Shown here piece after piece: positions 55,058 to 64,000 of a DNA stretch of 64,000 nt; within the stretch, counting starts at the first letter, position 1, and each line of letters begins with the position of its first letter. The stretch is taken from assembly GCA_037176725.1 (NCBI GenBank), contig JAZBRS010000029.1:47564001-47628000 (forward strand), written 5' to 3'. This DNA comes from Posidonia oceanica (Eukaryota; Streptophyta; Magnoliopsida; Alismatales; Posidoniaceae). Position numbers and translations under genes: made by a program. A model generated the notes under the pieces. The model saw only the letters and a list, made by a program, of their open reading frames with translations. It searched no databases and had not been told where the DNA came from.

Positions 55058-55132
55058 ATACCATAGGGCGGCCAAAAGATGCCCCTGGTATCAGGATGAT
55101 ACCAGGGGATGGCCGATGCGCCCCTGGCATCA
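55058..55132. repeat. Four-segment hairpin, C copy 2
   Basis: GATACCATAGGGCGGCC, GCCCCTGGTATCA, TGATACCAGGGGATGGCC and GCGCCCCTGGCATC follow one another. The inner 12-bp stem is 55082-55093 with 55097-55108. Confidence 0.75.
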
Positions 55133-55665
55133 GGATGCAAAGATAGATAAGTGAGTGGATGGATGATAGGTTGACGAACCCATCGCTGAGCAGTTTGGGG
55201 TGCCAGCCTGCAAGGGACTCAGCCGAGGATAAACAGCTGAGGAGGATGACAGGTTGACGGACCCATCGTCGAGCAGTTTGGGGTGCCAGCCCGCAAGGGA
55301 CTCAGCCGAGGATGAACAGCTGAGGAGGATGGCAGTTTGGGGTGCCATCCCGCAAGGGACAGCGGTCCAGCCGGGGATGACCAGCTGGGGACGCCGAACG
55401 GCGGAGCTTGGTGCCGCGGGCCTGCAGATGCTCTGGGCTCCGGATTGGGTGCTGAGGACTTCGCCGCGTTGGGATGTCTGCAAGTCTGATTAGAGGGCCC
55501 AAGATAATGACGATGATGATATGCAATGCAGCAAAGAGTCTTGATGTGCAAGCAGAAAGCAGAAACAGTTTCCATTGATATGATCTTGATAAGTACAATG
55601 CCTGCGGCAGGACAGAAATGTACAGCACAATTTGAAAGAAGACCACATGATGGTCGCACAAGGGC
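55133..55665. other. C spacer between arrays and PMD ORF
   Basis: It holds three decayed partial copies of the 114-bp-type motif (GAGCAGTTTGGGGTGCCAG near 55188 and 55264, and a shorter one near 55334), then unique sequence. No gene is seen. Confidence 0.5.
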
Positions 55666-56868
55666 CTAGTCAACTCGGGCCCTCTTTGGCTGCCTGGAGT
55701 CGGGGAATAGGGGGCCGCCCGGCGGGACTTCAGTGATTGGCCAGAGCTGTCGGACTTCGGCTTCATAATCAGGAGTGCATCCAGTACCTCTCACAGCTGC
55801 AATGTCTGTAGATTGGACCCCGTGCTGCATCAGACTAGCGAGCTTCTTGGTCGGGGCAGTGGTGCTGAGAGGATAAGTCTGTAGAAGCTCGGGCGCTGTA
55901 CTGTCAATGAAGGCGCCCTGCTGGAAGCCGAACTGGCGCATGACCCTGATTGGATGGTACTCTACGCCTTCTGTGAAGCCTGGAAGAATGATCAGCCGCG
56001 TGTCACGCGCGCTGAAGAAGATTGTGAATGGCTCTGCTGCAGAGGGAACGATGCGCCAGATCACAGCGTCGTCAGTCAGTGCTGACAGCCTCTCGTACTC
56101 GTCTTTGACACTCTTGTCTGCTCTGGTACAGGCGCTACTGCAGTAGGCTTCGAAGGCGTGCACTTGAGGGCGCAGGAAGTCCATTTCTAAGTGCGCGGTC
56201 AGCCAGACTTGTATGAGTGCTCCGCAACCGTGGAAGTGGCGGCAGCGATGAGAAATGCGGTCCAGCCTGCGATAAGTCTCTGCCAAGACGACTGGTGCCA
56301 GGTCTATGTGCTGGGTCACCACAGCTAGTGCAATTTCTGCGACCTCGATGGCCACTGTCAGTCGGCCATGAGTAAAGATTAGTTCGCCCAGAAAGCGGAT
56401 GACAAATCCTCGGAGCCACAGCTCATCTCCGAGGTCAGCGCGCTTGTTCAAGATATCATCAAAGTGTGCAAGGCGAAGCATAGGCTCTGGTCCACTGGTG
56501 CAGATCAGGTTCTGTTGGCAGGCTTGAGTGGAGAGCCCAGTCAGTTGGTTCAGGACCCTGAGATATCCGTCGCGCCTCATGAAAACAGGCGGCCCCAAGA
56601 TCTTTGAAAAGCCGCATATCCGACGCACTTCTTCCAGTGTAGGTGTCAGCTCAGTTTTGTTGAAACGGAAGACATGGTGCGCCGGCTTCCAGAATCTCGT
56701 GGCGGCGCACAGAAGGTGGCGGCTGACCTTCACATCAGCAGCCTTTAGCAGCTTGGTTGGTATGCCCCACAGGTGCAGTTGTTCACAGTCTTGTAAAGTG
56801 AGCCTGCTGATCCATTCTCGCAAGGTTTCCGAGCAATGTGCGAGAGTCAGCAGAGTAGGAAAACCCAT
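55666..56868 (-). CDS. Intact PMD (plant mobile domain) protein of element C
   Basis: A complete 400-codon ORF starts at MGFPTLLTLAHCSETLREWI and ends FPDSRQPKRARVD, with a basic, NLS-like tail. PMD/DUF7745-like parts are HLLCAATRFWKPAHHVFRFN, ELTPTLEEVRRICGFSKILG (residues about 74-93) and, near residue 310, ILPGFTEGVEYHPIRVMRQF. The start is chosen because the F copy begins at the equivalent Met. It lies between pol and the 3' LTR on the coding strand, probably expressed from a spliced or subgenomic RNA; no splice site is shown. It has kept all its CAG and CGA codons open while F's copy has four stops. PMD proteins MAIN/MAIL1 act in plant silencing and PMDs are found in Ty3 and MULE elements; the role here is unknown. 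Confidence 0.85.
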   Translation of the reverse strand: MGFPTLLTLAHCSETLREWISRLTLQDCEQLHLWGIPTKLLKAADVKVSRHLLCAATRFWKPAHHVFRFNKTELTPTLEEVRRICGFSKILGPPVFMRRDGYLRVLNQLTGLSTQACQQNLICTSGPEPMLRLAHFDDILNKRADLGDELWLRGFVIRFLGELIFTHGRLTVAIEVAEIALAVVTQHIDLAPVVLAETYRRLDRISHRCRHFHGCGALIQVWLTAHLEMDFLRPQVHAFEAYCSSACTRADKSVKDEYERLSALTDDAVIWRIVPSAAEPFTIFFSARDTRLIILPGFTEGVEYHPIRVMRQFGFQQGAFIDSTAPELLQTYPLSTTAPTKKLASLMQHGVQSTDIAAVRGTGCTPDYEAEVRQLWPITEVPPGGPLFPDSRQPKRARVD

Positions 56869-57868
56869 TATACTTGATTGCAGAAGACAGGCTGATTACT
56901 GCAAGGCTTGAAGGTACCTACTATCAATAAACAGTTAGATCTCGCAGGTATGTAATCACTGACAGCAAGCAGAAACTAAGACTGAAAATGTAGTTCCAAT
57001 ATGCATCTAGGCAAAGTGATAACAGAACATAGCAATTGAGCACTGATAAGCAGGGGGATTCTGCAGCAGCCTTGCGGACACGGGGGCGAGGGTTGGTAGG
57101 AAATCTGGACCAGCGCAGCTTGAGTGTCGTCGATGTGCCTCTGCTGGGGAGAAGTACTGCCTCAGGGCCTGAGCGTGTTGCAGAGCGGAGAGATTGACGG
57201 AAGGGGAAAGGAAAGAAAGAAGATGCATGAATGCAAGATGCTAGTGATATGCTTATGAGGATGAATATTATTGGATGAATAAGTATGTTTGAATGGATGG
57301 ATATGCTTGGGTGGATGGGTATGCTTGAGTGCCCTCAGCGTACGGAGTGCTTTGGTGCCTGCTGCAGAGGAAGGGAGTGGTCCTTGACTCATTGGGCCCT
57401 ACTCAGACTCTCGGCTTATTGGTGGCGCTCTGGAACAGGTTGTTGGCATTATACGGGTGGTGATATGGTGAGGACAGGCTACTGGCTGCACTCTCAGGAC
57501 CTACACCTATTCTTTCAGTCTCTCTTTTTTTTTTTGAAAGGTTTCTCCCCTCATAGGTATGCAGTCTTTCTCTGCCCCTAGCTAGGAGAAGGTATGTGTT
57601 CGCTCTTGGGAGGGTGTGGTAGACCCCTTTTTCAGGCTTGACATGCTGGGGATCTCTAGTAAGTATGGAGGATAACGGTGCCTGTGTTTTTTTTTTTTTT
57701 TTTTTGCTTTGCTTGCTTTTCTCCTTTTTTGTTTTTGTTTTTGTTCTATCTCTTTTTTTTCTTCTTTTTTTTTTTTTTTTTTTTGCTTGATCTTTTTCCT
57801 CTTTTTTTTTTCAGGCTTTTTGCTATCCCCATTCTGGTGGCAAAAGAAGGGTGCTTGAATTGTAATGG
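56869..57868. other. C spacer upstream of PMD ORF, with poly-T tracts, up to D
   Basis: It is homologous in layout to F 11070-12030: a GTGGTGATATGGTGAGGACA block near 57458, then T-rich tracts (57525-57538, 57685-57705, 57765-57810). It ends at AATGG (57864-57868), the presumed left target site of D. No gene is seen. Confidence 0.6.
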
Positions 57869-60800
57869 TGTAGCGATCCCGATCGGAATCAGGATCGCTA
57901 TTAGCGACGATTGAGATCCGAGGAAGAGGCTCAACTCGAAAACGCTTGAAATCGAGGAGAAAAGGGAAAGATAAGACAAATCAGAGTCGCCACCACGTCT
58001 ATTAACGGAAGACGAGGAAAACCGGGGTAATGCGTGAATTAACGCGCAAAAACCAAGCAAGAAATGCAAAGCAAAGCAATGTAGAGGAAAACAAATGCAA
58101 ACAAATGCAAATGAGATGACTCTAGCCTAGGATAAAGGCAGTATGGTCATTGCGGGCCAAAAGACAGGGTAAGGACTCCTGTTACGTGCGGGGAAGGTAT
58201 TAGGCACCCCCAACACGCCCGAAAATCGGTCTTTCTAGGCTTACGCTCGCATACGCAGGGGAATGCAGGATTGAATGCCTATGTGCCTATAAATGCCTGA
58301 ATGAATGCTCAAGGTGTGCTCTAAGTGGGAAGAAACAAAGCAAAGAGGTAAACGTGCTTTCTAAATGCTCAGCTGCGCTGTCCGTGTTCTGAATTAGGCG
58401 AAACCTAACTCGTGAGAACTCCAGACAGTAAGCATCACAGCCCTATATGCAAATACAAGCGAGAAAACAAAACAGCGAGAAAGTCATGCAATGCGATCGA
58501 CACGCAAGGGGAAAACGGCGTAAAACACGCAAAACGAGGCGAGAAATGAGCAACGCACGCAAAACGATGCAAAAGAGCAAAACCGGCACGCAAAACAAGA
58601 CGAGAAAACAGAAAGGCACGCAAAACGGAGCGAAAGAATAAAACCGGCACGCAAAGCAAGCGAGAAAGCAAGGCAGCACGCAAAACGAGACAAGGAAGCA
58701 AAAGGGGGCACGCAAAACGGTGCCAAAACGAGAGCAGACACGCAAAACGGTGCCAAAACAGCGAAGCAAAACTTCGGAAAAAGCTATGAGAATGCAAGAA
58801 TGCAGAAAGGTCAGAAGAGGCCAAAGGGAGAGACAAAACAACGTGTGTGTAAGAACAGACGTCGTTTAGGACCACTCAGAGTAGGTGTGAAGACCTACGG
58901 AGGGGAGAGTGTGCAAACGGAGGGATTACCACCTCTTTGCGACTGTTTCCCGCTAAACCGTTCCACGGTGTGTCTCGCATGCTGCCCAAAGCTCGCAATG
59001 CGATCGGATCGTGGAAAAGGGGGAAGAAAGTCACATTAAGTGGTAAATCCAGGGAAAACACAACGCAAAACACACAGGAATATGCAAAACGGGGATTGAG
59101 AGATATAAGCAGGAAGGGGAGGCCTTATTCTATATGCTCAAAGAGACAGAAAGCGAAGACAAGGAAAACTGTACAAATGGTATGCAAATGAATGCAATGC
59201 AGGGGTTCAGGAGGACATACCTGGAGATCCGGGAACCTGATCTGAAATCTGTCTGGTCCATGCTGAAGAGCGCTTTGCTGCGGTCGCCTGGGCAGCTTAC
59301 TTGAGAAGATCCAACGGCCGGATCAGAAGATATCGCAGCTTCAAGGCAGAAGGGCCCGAACAGGAGAGAAGAACAGATCTAGGTGTTCAGGAGGTCCTAG
59401 GGATGTGCGAAAAGGTCCTCCCAAGTGAAAGGGAGCTAAAGGTGCTTAGTGTGTGCAAGAAGATGCTAGAATGCAAAACTAGATGAATGTAGGATGCATG
59501 CAAAAGCAAGAAAAGCAAAGAGAAGAAACTGGAAAAAAACAGGAGTTTAGAAAGCATTTCGGAAAAGAAAAGGGGCTAAAAATGCAAATTTTCCAGAAAA
59601 CAGGGCTCCATGGGAAAAGATTTTGAAAACAGGGGAAGACAGAGGTCCATTTGACAGAAAACTAGGCTCAGAAGGGTGTTTTGAAAAGAGGGTATGCTTT
59701 GAAAGGGGTTTTAAAAGCAGAAATGGACCAGAAGGCAATTTTGGAAAAACTAGGGTCTAAAATGCAAATTTTCCAGAAAACAAGGTTCTGGGGAGTCTGG
59801 GAATACTAGTGGAGGGTCTGTATGAAGTTTGGTAGGCATAGGAGCTAAAATGCAACCTAGGGGCAAAATGGTCTTTTCACATGATTTTTTAAAAGATGCA
59901 AGGACCTATGTGTGATTTTGAAATTATGTAGGGGCTGAAAATGCAATTCAGTATGGAAAATATGCTCTGAAAATTAAATAATAGGACCACAGTGCAATTT
60001 TTTAAAAGATCAGGGTCAAAAATGCAATATAATAAGCTAAGATGGATGTAGCACAGTTACTGTCCATTTAAAATGGACCTAACTGCAAATATGACAAAGC
60101 AGAGGGGCAAATATGCAATGCAGTATGCAAAAATAAAAAATAAATCCTAAGTTGCTACAGTGCATGGGACTTAAATGCAAAAATAAAAACATGCAGGGGG
60201 CCAGGATGCAATGCAGTATGGTAAAGTTAATGCATTTAAATGAAATGATTTAGTGCAGGACTTACATGCAAAAAACGAAAACAGAGGGGCTAAAATGCAA
60301 AATATCATAACAGCACAGCACAGTAAATGGATCAGATTGCAAATACTGAATAACGTAAATAAAAACAGCAATTTAGCATAGTATTTAATTAAAAACCAAG
60401 CAGAATAAATAGCAGAAGGACTAAAGTGCAAAAATTGAAAAACTTAAGCTAAACATGCAATATTTACACCTAAAACTATACTGAAGAAAAATAAATGAAC
60501 AGTGTTGATCATCGACGGCGACGAGCACTGTAGCACAAAGCTTCCAGAGCTCGTGCCGTCGACAGGGGAGGCTGAGGATGCGCGGGAAGGCGGAGAGCGA
60601 CGTCGGCGATCGTCCGGAGCTCCGGGGGTCGACTGGAGCTCGCTCTGCTGGCCGGAGTGTCCGGAGGAAAAGCAGCCGGCGCCGGAGAAGGAGGACTGTC
60701 CGGCGAGCTGATGACGGAGCAGGAGGACCGGAAAGCCTATTCTAAAGGCTGGGGAAGCAAGAGAAGAAGGAGAGGAAGCTAAGGGAAGCAGTGGTTACCT

Positions 60801-63689
60801 TTTCCCGCGCCTGAGTCGTTCCCCCGACGTCAGTGGCTTCAGCTGTCGCCGGTGGAGGCCGTCCGGTCGCTACAGACGTCGCCGGCTGCTCGCGGAGGTT
60901 GGAATCGCTTCAGAACGTCCCTCCGGTGCTTCCTGATCGACCGGACCGAAGTTCTACAGCTCAGGTAACGTTTCGGCTTTTCTGGGTTCAGAGGATGCTG
61001 CCGGAGGTCGAGGGAGGTGTCTGCTGCTCGTCGGCTTGGATGGAGCGCTCCGGGGAGTTGCTGGGATGCTGGCGATGGAGTTTGGATGCCTGGAGAGGGC
61101 TTTTGGAAGGTGTGGAGGGGAGTTTGAGGTCGGGGTCGATTTCTGGTCAATGACGAGGTCAGGTGTTTGTTGTGGAATCCTCAGTCTGTGGTGAGCGGTT
61201 GGGTTCAAGGCTGGAGGCTTTGGAGAGGTAAAGTGCAGGTGAGTAACTGGGTGAAGTTTAGGAGGAGGCTGCGGGCTGTGGTGAAGGGAATTGCTGGAGG
61301 GAAGGAGTTGGGTTTCAGGTCGGTGGCAGTTGGCTTCAGGTGGTGTTTCAGAGTAGTTTAGGTGGTAGAATGGCCGGGGAATGAGGCTGGGAAATGGCTG
61401 GGTTTTGGGTGAACTTGGGGGAGTAATTGGGAGGAAGATGGAGGTCTGAAGTGGTGCTGGGGAATTGGAAAAGGAAGAAGGACGTTTGCTGAATTTTTCA
61501 AAGAGGGAAAGAGGAGGACCGGATGGGGAATTGGGCTCTGATGAGGGCTTCTCTCCGGGATACCACAGGGACTCTCGAACTCTACTCTCACTGCTCTCTT
61601 TTTTCTCGAAAATGGAGGGTGAAGAGGAAGAGATCAGAGGCTGTTTCAGGTGGGAAAAACGGTGGAATTCTGGGATTGCTCTCGCACTGATTCCTCTCTG
61701 GTCTGGCACTCACTCTCGGATGGCAAAAAGGGTGGTCGAAGGAGGGGAAAAACGGACGCTTACATCAGGCCGAGGGCTGCCGGTGCGCGCGCTGGAGACT
61801 TTTGAATTCCTCCGACGCGAGTACTGCAGCAGAAAAGAAACGGATGCCGGCGAGACGACAGGCAATTAAAGCCTCCCGGAATCGGTGCTGAGAGATGAGA
61901 GAGCGGCGGGCGCTGTTGCATGATCTGATGGAAGGTTGAATTCAAAAAGGAAGGAGGGAATGGCAGCTGGCCGCGGGAAGGAAGCTGTGGAAAGAAGAAA
62001 AAACACAGAATTAGGAGGAGGAAGAAGGGTTGCGTGGGCTGGACTGTGCGGGCTGAAGAAAAAAGAAAAAAAAAAATCAAGGAAATGAAAGAAAAAAGGA
62101 GATGGGCCGGATTGAGCCCAGCAAGGAAAGGTAAGAAAGAAAAGAAAAGTAAGAGAGAAGGAGAGGGTAGAATGGGAAAATAAAATAGGTAAAAATAAAC
62201 TAAAAATAAATAAAAATATCAGAAGAGTTGTGCTGCGGATTAGGATCTTAATTAAGATTTTTAATGGTCATTTTGAGTTGATTAATGTGTTTTGGGCCTG
62301 ATTAGGGTTTTAGGGTTTTGGTTTTACTTTTAATTAGTTTTCACTTGTTTAAATGTTTGTTAATCCCTTTTTAAATTATTTTAAAAGATTGTATTTCCCT
62401 TGTTGGACACTTAGGATATTAATTAGGATTTTTTAGGATTTAATTTCCTATTAACCAGGATGTTTTTTTTAGATTTTTAAGTTGTAGTCTTGTTAAGGTT
62501 TTTCTTTCTTAAGTCTTTTAAGTTATGTCTTAATTTTTTATTTATTGATTTTTCTTGAAGCTTTTAGTTGGATTTTTCTGGTTGGATAGGGTGTTTTTTA
62601 AGTCTTTTCAGATGTGTTTTTCTTTTCTTTTTTAATTAAGTTTTTAACTTGTTTTTCTTATGTTTATTAGGTTAGGTCTTTTCTCTTCCTTAATGACTTG
62701 TTTTAGTATTTGGTTTTTTAATTCTTCTTTTTGGGTTTGTTTTTTTTTTAATTCTTCTGATGGGTTTTTACCTTTGGTGGGTTTTGATTTTATTTTAACT
62801 TTTTCCTGATTTTTCAGTGTTTTCTTTTGATTTGTCTTGCATTTTTTAGTTTGCATGTTTGGTTTTTCTTTTAGCTTGCTTAAGTTAAGTTTAAGTTGTT
62901 GATTGCTTGTTTAACATTTTTTAATTGTTTTTCCTTAGGGTTCTGATTTGTTGTTTCATGTTTTGAGGTTTTGCAGATTTTTATGGGTTTTTGTGGATTT
63001 TTGCAAAAGGGAGAAAAGGAAAAGAGAAGGAGGGAAGAAATGGAATAAAAAGGGAAATAAAAGGGGAAAAGATAGGTTGGAGGAAAATGATTTTTAAAAA
63101 TTCAGAAAAAGTGTTAAAATAAAGTAAAAATAGGGATAAAATAGAGGAGGGATAGAAGCACAGAGGGGGCCCACAGCTAGACCAGAAAAAGGATAAGAAA
63201 GGGATGAAAAGAGAGATGATAATTAGGAGAGAGAGAGGAGAGAGAAAATGATAATCCCGGAGAGAGAAAAGGATAATTTGGGTGAAAGAGGGTCTTAAAG
63301 GTCTTGGAATGGGGTGAGAATTGGTGAGTGGGTAGTCCAGGGTTTGAAGTATTGGATCCAAGGTTTTGGTTTGATTCTAAGGAGGTTTTGGAGGGGTTTC
63401 AAGGTGTAGAAAAAGGGTAGCTTCTCCTAGGTTTTCTAGGGTTTTTGGGAATGGGTTAGGTTTGGAAGTTTCTAAGTCTTTGGGTAGGTTTGTTGAGTGG
63501 ATAGTGGTGGGTTTTCCTATGGATTTTGGTTAGGTTTTGAGGTTGGGAAGGGGGGTAAAGGTTTAGGTCTAAACAGGCTGATTTTGAAGGGTAAAGAGGA
63601 GGATTAGGGTTAGGGTTTGGTTGGGGTTTGATCCAGCAATCACCAAGAGGGCTCCAAGGGTCCAAGCCTGCCAAGATGGGGTGTCAACA
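57869..63689 (-). repeat. Element D 3' LTR (5821 bp)
   Basis: This LTR, closely similar to C's, is bounded by TGTAGCGATCCCGATCGG and TGTCAACA. The polypurine tract lies on its right, so it is the 3' LTR of a minus-strand element extending past 64000. No PBS lies on its left, so it is not C's 5' LTR. Layout is as in C: conserved block 57960-58455, AAAACGG repeats to 58790, AAAATGCAA stretch (59560-60480), GC-rich part (60490-62050), AT-rich remainder. No gene is supported. Confidence 0.9.
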
Positions 63690-63757
63690 GATGCCCCTCC
63701 CTGAGCGAGGGCAAGCGGAGCACGGCCGCTGCTCAGGGTTGACAAGACACCCCATCT
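63674..63757 (-). promoter_or_regulatory. D polypurine tract and junction hairpin
   Basis: It has the same structure as in C: AGATGGGGTGTCAA (63674-63687) pairs with TTGACAAGACACCCCATCT (63739-63757), with CTGAGC/GCTCAG inside. The sense PPT is CAGGGAGGGGCATC. Confidence 0.85.
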
Positions 63758-64000
63758 GACCGGCGGGAGCAGCGGGTTGCTATGGGCGTGAGCTACTTAT
63801 TCGGCGGATGCACCGAAGATCGTAGCCCGTTGCTGCAATGCAAGATGCCAATGCAGATGGATGCTGTGCTGCGTGTGATATGCTAAATGCAATGCAAGAG
63901 TTAGTATAAAAGTTAGTGCAGCTGTAAGAAAATGCTGATGCTGTGCAAGTGATACCGATGATGCTAAAGTGATATGCAGTGCTAGCTAAGAAAGTGCTGA
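63690..64000 (-). mobile_element. Element D internal 3' end (partial)
   Basis: It matches C 51923-52230 closely (GATGC/AGTGATGC repeats) and is cut by the window end. No gene is seen. Confidence 0.85.

Larger units (their letters stand above)
45989..57868 (-). mobile_element. Element C: 3' part, split by D
   Basis: The minus-strand element is represented by its 3' LTR (45989-51922), PPT, structured 3' region, an intact PMD ORF and part of the pol-PMD spacer, in the same order as F. At 57869 it is interrupted by D; its pol, gag and 5' LTR should lie to the right of the window. Its left end touches E; GCCAC (45984-45988) would be the left target site. Confidence 0.85.

Noticed and set aside
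45989..63689. One element bounded by LTRs C and D
   Set aside because: No PBS lies beside the right LTR and a PPT lies on its outer side, so the two LTRs belong to different insertions.

Overview
This window is plant nuclear DNA made almost entirely of nested Ty3/gypsy LTR retrotransposons. The elements look like the Tat group (Ogre/Retand/Grande relatives). The signs are very long LTRs (3.3 kb and about 5.9 kb), a primer-binding site matching tRNA-Arg(ACG), a pol with two RNase H domains (ordinary plus archaeal-type), a protease followed by a G-patch, and extra ORFs of the plant mobile domain (PMD/DUF7745) kind. I see no ordinary host housekeeping gene, rRNA or tRNA gene, so the source is probably a large, repeat-rich flowering-plant genome; the species cannot be named from this sequence.

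Layout. Element A (+ strand, decayed pol) fills 1-3110 and resumes at 26179-26817. It is split inside its integrase by element F (- strand, complete, 3111-26178, 5-bp target duplication GGTAG). F reads right to left: 5' LTR (22880-26178), PBS, leader, gag, protease/G-patch, RT, two RNases H, integrase, a PMD ORF, a hairpin-rich 3' region, the polypurine tract, 3' LTR (3111-6435). A near-perfect palindrome with 504-bp arms (26818-27982) ends A. Element B (+, 27983-40055) is a gag-only derivative: gag, a proline/glutamate-rich repeat and the last 45 or so codons of integrase. On its opposite strand lie two intron-containing PMD/DUF7745-type pseudogenes with recognisable TATA boxes. B is entered by LTR E (+, 40056-45988). 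E is entered near its end by element C (-, 45989-57868: a 5.9-kb LTR, structured repeats, an intact 400-codon PMD ORF). C is entered by element D (-, LTR 57869-63689, continuing past the window).

How the parts relate. gag-pro-pol would make the particle, protease, RT/RNase H and integrase; the PMD ORF is an accessory gene downstream of pol. The elements are mostly dead. In F the pro-pol frame is still continuous for about 6.2 kb and is broken only by about 12 in-frame stops. Ten are TAG, mostly at former CAG or TGG codons, and two are TGA at former CGA codons: the pattern expected from deamination of plant CHG and CG methylation.

The most unusual signal is structural. The stretch between the PMD ORF and the 3' LTR in F and C is built of many short hairpins. 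In C at 52560-53365 these form a nested, multi-branch palindrome whose closing stems differ from branch to branch but stay complementary within each branch. Related paired-arm signals occur at the PPT/LTR junction, in a conserved four-segment hairpin, and as a hairpin family around GCGTCCAACGTTGGACGC shared by F's LTRs and by B.
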